Shown: piece after piece, positions 1 to 4,749 of the stretch
Position numbering within the stretch: position 1 is the first letter of the stretch
Layout of the letters: each line of letters opens with the position of its first letter
From: an uncultured Chloroflexaceae bacterium
GTDB lineage: Bacteria > Chloroflexota > Chloroflexia > Chloroflexales > Chloroflexaceae
DNA: 5,241 nt
Reading direction: 5' to 3'
NCBI GenBank assembly: GCA_937141995.1
Contig: CAKZQX010000966.1
Span: forward strand, 1 to 5,241
Notes under the pieces: generated by a model
Seen by the model: only the letters and a program-made list of their open reading frames with translations
Database searches by the model: none
Told to the model about the DNA's origin: nothing
Program-made: the position numbers and the translations under genes

Positions 1-14
1 GGTGGTTCATCAAA

Positions 15-170
15 CCGGGCGTTTCACCCGGTGAACGGCAGATTTCGCCTGCGGCAGCGTGGTACTGTTTTTTCTTGTTCACGAAATTTTGGCTCAAAGA
101 GCCAAAATTTCGTGAACAAGAACTGGTTTCTTCCGTCCTGCCGGAGGCGATATCCCCCGTCAAACGCGGG
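15..170. repeat. Large imperfect palindromic element (MITE-like, no gene)
   Basis: The two halves of this stretch are roughly reverse complements around a centre at position 97. The core is perfect (72-95 against 99-122). Further out, CTGCCG at 138-143 pairs with 52-57, and 18 of about 23 bases match across 35-57 and 138-160. The outermost parts (15-31 and 156-170) are small hairpins that share an inverted GCGTTT/AAACGC motif, offset by a few bases as if by an indel. No open frame with a recognisable product lies here. A non-autonomous palindromic repeat element is the simplest reading. The outer boundaries are uncertain. Confidence 0.55.
72..122. repeat. Perfect 24-bp inverted repeat with 3-nt loop
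   Basis: Positions 72-95 and 99-122 are exact reverse complements separated only by AAA. The stem is AT-rich in the middle (AAATTTTGG) and would form a strong RNA hairpin or DNA cruciform. It does not look like an intrinsic terminator in either direction: on the plus strand the T-run (68-73) precedes the stem, and on the minus strand the stem is followed by A residues. Perfect identity of the arms, against the mismatched outer arms, suggests recent formation, gene conversion or selection on the structure. Confidence 0.9.
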
Positions 171-263
171 ATCGTCTGATACGTGTTAGCATTGGCCGTT
201 TCGCGATGTTCGCTTATTTCGTGTTGTTCGTGGTCTAAACTCCTACTGCGTAACGCGTGTCGG

Positions 264-644
264 TCAGGGCTGGCGTGGCCCGCGCCCCGCGCCGCGTCCC
301 TGGTTCTGTCCGGGACCCTGGCGCTGACCGGCGTTATCGCAGACGCCGTCGTTATTCGCATCGACATAACCGCCGGCACACTGCCCCTGTCCGGCACCCT
401 GCCCGGCATTATCGCAGACGCCGTCGCCGTCCGCATCGACATAGCCCGCGCCCTGGCCCTGCCCGGCATTGTCACAGACACCATCGCCATCCGCGTCCAC
501 ATAGTTGCCGGCACACTGTCCCCGGCCGGTACCATCGCCGGGACCGTTGCCATTACCGCGCGCCAGGGCTGCGGGAGCGAATGCCACCAGCGCAACCAGC
601 GCGACCATCAGACCAGCCATCAGCATCCATCCACGAGCTTTCAT
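264..644 (-). CDS. Small secreted protein with three Asp-rich calcium-binding-like repeats
   Basis: This encodes a 126-127 residue protein. An N-terminal basic patch (MKARG) and a hydrophobic core (about residues 8-28, ending APAALA) form a Sec signal peptide, with cleavage likely near residue 29. The mature part is Gly/Gln/Asn-rich and carries three near-identical copies of YVDADGDGVCDNAGQ at residues 49-63, 69-83 and 94-108; the third reads DANNDG. DxDxDG is the calcium loop signature of EF-hand, dockerin, thrombospondin type 3 and Excalibur domains. The closing Cys-Asp is most like Excalibur or TSP3, so extracellular calcium binding is inferred. Two ATGs are adjacent (645-647 and 642-644). 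The AAGGAG upstream (650-655) is 3-5 nt from the first and about 7 from the second; the second ATG, starting at 644, is preferred. The next upstream gene on this strand ends 200 bp away, so it probably has its own promoter. Exact role unknown. Confidence 0.8.
   Translation of the reverse strand: MKARGWMLMAGLMVALVALVAFAPAALARGNGNGPGDGTGRGQCAGNYVDADGDGVCDNAGQGQGAGYVDADGDGVCDNAGQGAGQGQCAGGYVDANNDGVCDNAGQRQGPGQNQGRGAGRGPRQP
324..503 (-). repeat. Three coding repeats of the Asp-rich secreted protein
   Basis: The DNA for the three 15-residue repeats lies at 459-503, 399-443 and 324-368 and is strongly conserved at nucleotide level. Spacings are 60 and 75 bp. The linkers are low-complexity Gly-Gln-Ala codons, so unit gain or loss by recombination is plausible. 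Confidence 0.8.
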
Positions 645-688
645 CATCTTTCTCCTTAATGCCTTGCAATAGCCTTGTGTTTCCTGTC

Positions 689-709
689 CGAACCAGCTTG
701 CCCGGTTCG
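689..709 (-). other. Possible 5'-leader hairpin upstream of the secreted protein gene
   Basis: CGAACC (689-694) and GGTTCG (704-709) form a 6-bp stem with a 9-nt loop, about 45 nt upstream of the minus-strand start codon. Just upstream in transcription order lies TATAAC (709-714 on the complement), a candidate -10 with no convincing -35 partner. If TATAAC were the -10, the hairpin would fall around the transcription start rather than wholly in the leader. Weak evidence. Confidence 0.25.
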
Positions 710-845
710 TTATAGGTTCAGTGTAGCAGGCGAGTATGGAGATGTAATGGAGAGTCTGTAGAACGTGTGTGGAAAACGCTGCGATTGATGCGGCCTTTTC
801 GGTTGTATGCCCGAACGCTCGCTTTTGTGCATCCGGACCGCTGTG

Positions 846-1361
846 TCACACCTGTACCTCAACCCGCGCACAGCTTGTCGCATACCCCAGCGCCCGCTTG
901 GTCGTGGGATAGACCCGCGCCGCCGCGATGCCCAGCGCCAGTTCAACCAGCCCGGCATCGCCGTAGCGTGCCCGTAGCCGGGGCCGCAGCGTCTCTTCCT
1001 CGCCGGTTGCGGCCACCACTGCCTGCGTAAAGTGGTAGATATCGACGATCTCCGGGGAGAGATCCGCAACGCGCTGGTGAACAACCGCCTCCAGGATGGT
1101 TGCGGCAACACCCGCCTGCCGCGCCAGGTTGACCTCGGCCTGCACGCAGGTGCCGCAGTCTTCGTGCCGGGTGGCAACCAGTCGGGCAATGTGGTAGGGT
1201 TCCGGCGGCAGGGCGCGCCGATGGCGGGCCAGCGGGATGAACAGGCTGAACTTCAAGAAGGCCGGGAGGGAGACGCGCACAATCCGGCGCAGATACTCGA
1301 CGGATGTGCCCAGGGCGCGTTCTTCCGCGTCGAGCCGCCGAAGAATGAGTTTTCGTAGCAT
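846..1361 (-). CDS. AhpD-like / carboxymuconolactone decarboxylase family protein
   Basis: This 171-residue all-helical protein resembles the carboxymuconolactone decarboxylase/AhpD superfamily. The diagnostic segment is HEDCGTCVQAEVNLARQAG (residues 66-84): a CxxC pair (C69, C72) followed by a helix and Gly, as in the peroxidatic-reductase AhpD fold. The C-terminal part (GDAGLVELALGIAAARVYP, about 134-152) is also family-like. In classical AhpD a His lies four residues after the second Cys; here that position is Glu76, so activity may differ from AhpD itself. A cytoplasmic thiol-disulfide or peroxide-linked role is inferred. The start is supported by AAGGTG (1369-1374) 7 nt before ATG. It is divergent from the sulfur operon across a 501-bp gap. 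A functional link is possible but unproven. Confidence 0.75.
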   Translation of the reverse strand: MLRKLILRRLDAEERALGTSVEYLRRIVRVSLPAFLKFSLFIPLARHRRALPPEPYHIARLVATRHEDCGTCVQAEVNLARQAGVAATILEAVVHQRVADLSPEIVDIYHFTQAVVAATGEEETLRPRLRARYGDAGLVELALGIAAARVYPTTKRALGYATSCARVEVQV

Positions 1362-1440
1362 TGTGTTTCACCTTACTACATATAACAGGAGTTACGCGGC
1401 GAGCGTGCAAACTGAACGTTTGACCAGGTAAAAAACCGGT

Positions 1441-1570
1441 TTTGCCTTCGGCAGGGTGGGAACATTAAATCCGGACATCACTGCTCTGTAGCCCCGGCTT
1501 ATGCACTTTCCCCGCAGTATGCGACTGCCTCGGCAGGTATTCATCGGCTAACGCCGGGCTTCCTGAACAT
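1441..1570. repeat. Degenerate copy of the palindromic intergenic repeat family
   Basis: This block shares sequence and order-specific pieces with the element at 3435-3650. CTGCCTCGGCAG occurs identically at 1525-1536 and 3545-3556. 1545-1569 matches 3583-3607 at 21 of 25 positions (CGGCT..GCCGGG.TTCC.GAACA). 1459-1475 resembles 3602-3620 (GAACA.TAAAT..CCGGA). It contains inverted CCGGC/GCCGG pieces of its own. The arms are more diverged than in the later copy, suggesting an older insertion. Confidence 0.55.
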
Positions 1571-1619
1571 TCCGTGCCGATGTGTTCTGTGTTTATCCTG
1601 CCATGCCAGAGGATGCTCG

Positions 1620-1641
1620 TCTGTAAAAGATCTTACATGCC
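1620..1641 (+). promoter_or_regulatory. Isolated pair of 11-nt operator-like repeats
   Basis: TCTGTAAAAGA followed directly by TCTTACATGCC gives an 11-nt periodic pair resembling the units at 1738-1781 (the second unit matches the YCTTAMA core). It lies 118 bp upstream of that array, about eleven helical turns. It could be a secondary site for the same regulator, but with only one good unit, chance similarity is possible. Confidence 0.3.
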
Positions 1642-1737
1642 GGAGAAAGCACAAACCGTTGCTCGGTAACAATGCGCCAGATGCGCTCTGTTTCCGGGTA
1701 CATTGTTCCGGATACGCTATCGCCCGCCCGGCAATTT

Positions 1738-1781
1738 CCTTACACGCCCCTTACAAAACTCTTAAACGCCTCTTATGCAGC
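1738..1781 (+). promoter_or_regulatory. Four tandem 11-nt direct repeats, probable activator operator
   Basis: Four head-to-tail units occur with no gap: CCTTACACGCC, CCTTACAAAAC, TCTTAAACGCC and TCTTATGCAGC. The shared core is YCTTA at a strict 11-nt period. Direct repeats with 11-bp spacing placed across the -35 region are the usual binding architecture of OmpR/PhoB-family response regulators. The last unit ends 5 nt before TATAAAT, and no good -35 hexamer exists at the right distance, which fits an activator-dependent promoter. The regulator is not in this window. Confidence 0.6.
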
Positions 1782-1786
1782 CGCGG

Positions 1787-1793
1787 TATAAAT
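1787..1793 (+). promoter_or_regulatory. Candidate -10 box of the sulfur operon
   Basis: TATAAAT closely matches the sigma-70 -10 consensus and is the best such box ahead of the operon, about 70 nt upstream of the first start codon. The nearest -35-like sequence (TTAAAC, 1762-1767) is 19 nt away and poor, and it lies inside the 11-nt repeat array. Confidence 0.5.
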
Positions 1794-1862
1794 AAAACGT
1801 GCAAGACATCACAAAGAATTCGGACCAATCACGATAGATACCCAGGGACAAGGAGGGTTCCC

Positions 1863-3041
1863 ATGACGACAACAAACGTGCCAACCACCGCAACTACCCG
1901 CACCGCGGCGGAACTGTATGCGGCCCTGATCCAGTCACAACCACTGTTTATTCTTGATGTACGTAATGAAGAAGATTTTGCCCGCTGGCGGGTTGAGGGA
2001 CGCGCCGCGCTTGAAACATTGAATATTCCCTATTTTGAATTTATCGAAGATGAAGCGGCCGCCGTTGCGCGTGTCCCCCGTGACCGGGATATTCTGGTCG
2101 TCTGCGCCAAGGAGGGCTCATCCGAGTATGTGGCCGATATCCTGCGTAACCATGGCCTGAACGCGGCCCACCTGGAGGGCGGTATCGTAACCTGGGGCAA
2201 CCTCTACGATGTGCGCGACATTGCCGACAACGCCGCCGGGCGCATTGTGCAGATTGCCCGCCCTGCCCGTGGTGACGTGAGCTTTATGATCATCAGTGAT
2301 GGGCAGGCCGCGATTATCGATCCACTGCGCCATACCAACTACTATCTGGAGACGGCGCGGCAGGCCGGCGCATCCGTCACCCACATCTTTGACACGCACG
2401 TCCATGCCGACCATATCAGCGGTGGCCCGGCGCTGGCGCAGGCAACCGGCGCACCCTACTATGTCCACGCCTACGACGCCATTCACCCGATTGATATGCT
2501 CCCGGCGCAGATGCCCTACGAGCATCTGCAGGACGGCCAGACTTTCACCGTCGGGCAGTACAGCGTCAAGGTCATCTGGTTCCCCGGTCACACGCTGGGG
2601 CAGGTCAACTACCTGGCGACCGCGCCGGATGGGCAGTCCTATCTCTTCACGGGCGACGGCATCTTCCTGAAATCCTTTGGCCGCCCCGACCTGGGCGGGA
2701 AGGGCGAGACCTGGACGCCCATCCTGTACGAGAGCATCTACGAGCGCCTGCCGCAGCATATCGACGATAGCACCGTCATTCTGCCCTCGCACTTTAGCCT
2801 GCTCGATGAGGACGACGGCCAGGGACGCTTTGCCGCACCCTACGGCCAGGTCCGCCGGCAGAACGATGCGCTGGTTCCGCGCTCGAAGGAAGAGTTTACC
2901 GCCTATGTCCTGGGCAATCTGCCGGTCTTCCCGCCGCAGTATGTCGAGATCAAGCGGGTCAACATCGGCCTGGTTCACCCGACCGAGGAGCAGGCCGGCG
3001 AACTGGAACTGGGCCGCAATATCTGCGCCCTGAGCCAGTAG
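1863..3041 (+). CDS. Rhodanese / metallo-beta-lactamase fusion, persulfide dioxygenase-like
   Basis: This 392-residue cytoplasmic protein has no signal peptide. Residues about 13-118 form a rhodanese domain (LFILDVRNEEDF, active loop CAKEGSS with C81, then HLEGGIVTW). Residues about 127-320 form a metallo-beta-lactamase domain. Metal-ligand motifs are THVHADH (H179, H181, D183, H184), PGHT (H243), FTGDG (D265) and LPSH (H310). GRPDLGG (273-279) and this ligand set resemble ETHE1-type persulfide dioxygenases, which use an iron bound by the equivalents of H179, H243 and D265 to oxidise glutathione or other low-molecular-weight persulfide to sulfite. That activity is inferred. In well-known fusions (CstB, PRF) the rhodanese follows the dioxygenase; here it precedes it. 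The rhodanese loop lacks the usual Arg at its end. The start is fixed by AAGGAGG (1850-1856), 6 nt before ATG; an upstream in-frame ATG at 1659 has no such site. First gene of the operon. It could instead be another MBL hydrolase of the glyoxalase II group. Confidence 0.85.
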   Translation: MTTTNVPTTATTRTAAELYAALIQSQPLFILDVRNEEDFARWRVEGRAALETLNIPYFEFIEDEAAAVARVPRDRDILVVCAKEGSSEYVADILRNHGLNAAHLEGGIVTWGNLYDVRDIADNAAGRIVQIARPARGDVSFMIISDGQAAIIDPLRHTNYYLETARQAGASVTHIFDTHVHADHISGGPALAQATGAPYYVHAYDAIHPIDMLPAQMPYEHLQDGQTFTVGQYSVKVIWFPGHTLGQVNYLATAPDGQSYLFTGDGIFLKSFGRPDLGGKGETWTPILYESIYERLPQHIDDSTVILPSHFSLLDEDDGQGRFAAPYGQVRRQNDALVPRSKEEFTAYVLGNLPVFPPQYVEIKRVNIGLVHPTEEQAGELELGRNICALSQ

Positions 3042-3088
3042 TCACCACCTGTACATAGTTGAACGGTAACACACACGATTGACAAGCG

Positions 3089-3110
3089 GGGGCGCAGCGC
3101 GCTGTGCCCC
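3089..3110 (+). other. Intercistronic GC hairpin upstream of tusA
   Basis: GGGGCGCAG and CTGTGCCCC flank a 4-nt loop (CGCG) and form a 9-bp stem with one G-U pair. No T-tract follows, so it is not a classical terminator. It ends 14 nt before the AAAGGAG ribosome binding site of tusA. The same hairpin recurs at 4319-4340. Confidence 0.6.
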
Positions 3111-3139
3111 ACCAAAGCAAAAATAAAGGAGCTACTCCC

Positions 3140-3391
3140 ATGGCAACCGAATTTGATCAGACGCTGGATGTAAAAGGCGCAAAGTGCCCGATGCCGCTGG
3201 TGAAGAGCCGCAAAGCCATCAACGACCTGACCGTGGGCCAGACTCTGCGCGTGCTGGCAACCGACCGAGGCTCCGTCGCCGATTTCCAGGGCTGGGTCAA
3301 GACTGCCAAGAATATTGAACTGGTCGCCCAGGAGACGGTCCAGGAAAATGGCACCGATCTCTACGTCCACTATCTGAAGCGCACGAGTTAG
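3140..3391 (+). CDS. tusA: TusA-family sulfurtransferase / sulfur carrier
   Basis: This 83-residue protein is a complete member of the TusA (SirA-like) family, which is typically about 75-85 residues. The N-terminal signature is LDVKGAKCPMPLVKSRKAI (about residues 9-27), with the sulfur-carrying Cys at C16 in the CPxP motif. The remainder (LRVLATDRGSVADFQGWVK) matches the usual beta-alpha-beta fold. TusA accepts sulfane sulfur as a persulfide from rhodaneses or cysteine desulfurases and passes it on. In sulfur-oxidising prokaryotes rhd, tusA and dsrE2 are commonly clustered, and here the same three families are present, so dissimilatory or detoxifying sulfur transfer is more likely than tRNA thiolation. 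AAAGGAG (3125-3131) lies 8 nt before ATG. The stop codon TAG (3389-3391) is itself part of a TTAGGGG heptamer array. The gene is separated from its upstream neighbour by 98 bp containing a hairpin. Confidence 0.93.
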   Translation: MATEFDQTLDVKGAKCPMPLVKSRKAINDLTVGQTLRVLATDRGSVADFQGWVKTAKNIELVAQETVQENGTDLYVHYLKRTS

Positions 3392-3446
3392 GGGTTAGGG
3401 GTTAGGGGTTAGGGGTTAGGGGTTAACGGTTAACGGTTAGGGGTTA
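3388..3446 (+). repeat. Tandem heptamer array (TTAGGGG/TTAACGG), G-quadruplex-capable
   Basis: Eight tandem 7-nt units: five TTAGGGG (3388-3422), two TTAACGG (3423-3436) and one TTAGGGG (3437-3443), then a partial TTA. The first unit overlaps the last bases of tusA, including its TAG stop. Five consecutive G4 runs with 3-nt loops (3391-3422) make a strong G-quadruplex motif on the coding strand and in any transcript. Inverted heptamers recur at 3640-3660 at the other end of the following element. Confidence 0.95.
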
Positions 3447-3650
3447 TGAAGTTTGAAAAAATAGTTTGGATATGTGACTCACGGGAGTCCCGGCTTTAGC
3501 CGGTGGGATGCCTGCTGGAGTCCCGACTTTAGCCGGTGGGATGCCTGCCTCGGCAGCGGCATACTGCCAGGTAAGCCTGATCCGGCTGAAGCCGGGATTC
3601 CAGAACAGTAAATATCCGGATTAAAATCTCAAATTTCATAACCCCTAACC
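3435..3650. repeat. MITE-like element with 69-bp imperfect inverted repeats
   Basis: Arms 3435-3503 and 3582-3650 are reverse complements at about 51 of 69 positions with no gaps. The outermost 13 bases are identical, and the innermost 16 (CCCGGCTT.AGCCGG region) are nearly so. The 78-bp centre includes the second copy of a 32-nt direct repeat and a short CTGCC/GGCAG hairpin (3545-3556). No transposase is encoded. The structure fits a non-autonomous palindromic element inserted between tusA and dsrE2; target-site duplication is obscured by the heptamer arrays at both ends. Confidence 0.75.
3484..3548 (+). repeat. 32-nt direct repeat pair inside the palindromic element
   Basis: 3484-3515 and 3517-3548 are identical except for one base (CCCGGCTTT against CCCGACTTT), with a period of 33 nt. 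The unit holds the small inverted pair CCGGC/GCCGG, so the left part of the element has been duplicated. Confidence 0.9.
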
Positions 3651-3660
3651 CGTAACCCCT
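3638..3660 (-). repeat. Inverted heptamer units at the right end of the element
   Basis: Read on the minus strand this is TTAGGGG-type sequence (units TTACGGG and TTAGGGG, with partial units at the ends), the mirror of the array at 3388-3446. It ends 5 nt before the GAGGAG ribosome binding site of the next gene. Confidence 0.85.
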
Positions 3661-3681
3661 CCAACGAGGAGATGAAATACA

Positions 3682-4296
3682 ATGACAACTGCAACGATAG
3701 ATACCACGGATACCACCCAGAAGACGATTGCCGAGGCGGGAACTATTGATATCAACACACTGCTGGAGCGGATCAGTGTCCTGGAGCAGCGCGTCGCCGA
3801 ACTGGAGGAGTCACCTGCGCAGGATCTAGAGAACCAGGTGTCGCTGGTGGTCTTCTCTGGCGATATGGACCGGGCGATTGCCGCCTTCATTATCGCCACG
3901 GGTGCCGCCGCGATGGGGATGGATGTTTCGATGTTCTTCACCTTCTGGGGCTTGAATATCGTTAAGAAGCAGAAGGTCTACACCGGCAAAAACATGATCG
4001 AGAAGGGCTTCACCGCCATGCTGCCCGCCGGGGCGCAGAACCTCGGCCTCTCGCAGATGAACTTCTTTGGGGCCGGCGCGGCCATCATGCGCAAGCTGAT
4101 GCAGGACCATGAGGTCTCCTCGCTGGCAGAACTGGTTGAGATGACCCGGGAACTGGGTGTGCGCATGACCGTCTGCGATATGTCCCGCGAGTTGCTGGGC
4201 GTCCGCGACGAGGAGTTAATGGATGGCCTGGAGTTCGGCGGCGTGGCAACTTTCCTGGGAGATGCTGCCCGCTCCAAAGCCGCCCTGTTCATCTAA
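3682..4296 (+). CDS. DsrE2-like (DsrE/DsrF/DsrH-like family) sulfur-transfer protein
   Basis: This 204-residue protein has two parts. Residues about 24-45 are a short coiled coil with a heptad pattern (L27, I31, L34, V38, L41). Residues about 52-204 match the DsrE/DsrF-like family usually called DsrE2: VSLVVFSGDMDRAIAAFIIA, a hydrophobic segment through residue 90 (FFTFWGL), QMNFFGAGAAIM, then TVCDMSRELLGVRDEEL and a C-terminal ALFI. The only Cys is C165, in the position where this family keeps a conserved sulfur-binding Cys. DsrE2 proteins exchange persulfide sulfur with TusA and rhodanese in sulfur oxidisers, and both partners are adjacent here. GAGGAG (3666-3671) lies 10 nt before ATG. A repeat element separates it from tusA, so it may be partly uncoupled transcriptionally. 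The family call is secure; membrane association of the hydrophobic stretch is possible only. Confidence 0.88.
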   Translation: MTTATIDTTDTTQKTIAEAGTIDINTLLERISVLEQRVAELEESPAQDLENQVSLVVFSGDMDRAIAAFIIATGAAAMGMDVSMFFTFWGLNIVKKQKVYTGKNMIEKGFTAMLPAGAQNLGLSQMNFFGAGAAIMRKLMQDHEVSSLAELVEMTRELGVRMTVCDMSRELLGVRDEELMDGLEFGGVATFLGDAARSKAALFI

Positions 4297-4318
4297 ACCG
4301 TGCAACCGCTGGCCGGTC

Positions 4319-4340
4319 GGGGCGCAGTATGCTGCGCCCC
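4319..4340 (+). other. Intercistronic GC hairpin upstream of the rhodanese gene
   Basis: GGGGCGCAG and CTGCGCCCC form a perfect 9-bp stem with a TATG loop. TTCTT follows, too short for a strong intrinsic terminator, though attenuation is possible. It lies 5 nt before the GAGGAG-rich ribosome binding region of the next gene and is nearly identical to the hairpin at 3089-3110. Confidence 0.7.
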
Positions 4341-4365
4341 TTCTTGAGGAGAGGAGACGACATCA

Positions 4366-4728
4366 ATGTTACAGCAGCTTTTTCAACGACAACCATCCAC
4401 CCACCAGCAGACCGGCGTCCGCATGATCAGTGCAGCCGACTTGCAGCAACGACTGAGTCGGCAGGAACCGCTTGTGCTGCTGGATGTCCGCTCGGCGGAG
4501 GAGTATGCCCACGACGGGCGCATCAGCGGGTCGCGCCTGCTGCCCCTCGCCATGCTGCCACAGCGCAGCAGCGAACTGCCCCGGGACAGCACGATTGTCT
4601 GCATCTGCCGCTCCGGGCGACGCAGCCAGGCTGCGTGTGAATATCTGGCCCGCGCGGGCTTTACGAATGTGATAAACTTGACCGGCGGAATTATTGGCTG
4701 GCGTAGCGCCGGTTTCCCCCTGAATTGA
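4366..4728 (+). CDS. Single-domain rhodanese sulfurtransferase
   Basis: This 120-residue cytoplasmic protein has a Gln-rich leader (1-19) followed by a complete rhodanese domain: ISAADLQQRL, LVLLDVRSAEEY (36-47), GRISGSRLLPL (51-61) and the active loop CRSGRRS with catalytic C81 and loop Arg86. It ends with NLTGGIIGWRSAGFPL. Two more cysteines, C79 just before the active Cys and C91 in the next helix, could form disulfides or relay sulfur. Rhodaneses move sulfane sulfur from thiosulfate or persulfides to acceptors; with TusA and DsrE2 alongside it is the likely donor, or a relay to the dioxygenase. Two overlapping GAGGAG motifs (4346-4356) precede ATG at 9 nt or more. The alternative start at residue 20 would keep the whole domain but has no such site. 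It follows dsrE2 by 69 bp containing a hairpin. Confidence 0.92.
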   Translation: MLQQLFQRQPSTHQQTGVRMISAADLQQRLSRQEPLVLLDVRSAEEYAHDGRISGSRLLPLAMLPQRSSELPRDSTIVCICRSGRRSQAACEYLARAGFTNVINLTGGIIGWRSAGFPLN

Positions 4729-4749
4729 GAGCAGAAAAGAGGTCCAACT

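Larger units (their letters stand above)
1362..1862. other. Gene-free divergent intergenic control region
   Basis: No supportable gene lies in these 501 bp between two divergent genes. The open frame that extends the downstream gene to 1659 has no ribosome binding site at its upstream ATG, while a strong one precedes 1863. Contents from left to right: a possible weak minus-strand promoter (TTATAT at 1380-1385 and TTGCAC at 1405-1410 on the complement, 19-nt spacing); a small inverted repeat CAAAC/GTTTG (1408-1422); a degenerate palindromic repeat (1441-1570); an isolated 11-nt repeat pair (1620-1641); and the operator/promoter block (1738-1793). Confidence 0.7.

Noticed and set aside
72..122. 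Intrinsic terminator for the minus-strand secreted-protein gene
   Set aside because: The stem is AT-rich, lies about 140 bp beyond the stop and is followed on the minus strand by A residues rather than a T-tract.
183..715. Two plus-strand open frames across the secreted-protein gene
   Set aside because: They are low-complexity Arg/Ala/Ile-rich translations of the repeat DNA antisense to a gene with a signal peptide, good ribosome binding site and conserved repeats.
1659..1862. N-terminal extension of the dioxygenase fusion by 68 residues
   Set aside because: The extension covers the operator repeats and the -10 box, has no ribosome binding site at 1659, and a textbook AAGGAGG precedes ATG 1863.
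2118..2978. Long minus-strand open frame (286 codons) opposite the dioxygenase fusion
   Set aside because: It is antisense to a gene with clear rhodanese and metallo-beta-lactamase motifs; its translation has no recognisable family and it is a GC-bias shadow.
3104..3139. Upstream ATG for tusA at 3104
   Set aside because: It lies inside the hairpin, lacks a ribosome binding site and adds a non-family peptide; AAAGGAG fits ATG 3140.
3388..3446. CRISPR array or true telomere
   Set aside because: Units are contiguous 7-mers with no spacers, so not CRISPR. The array is short, interstitial and mirrored at the far side of an element, so not a chromosome end.
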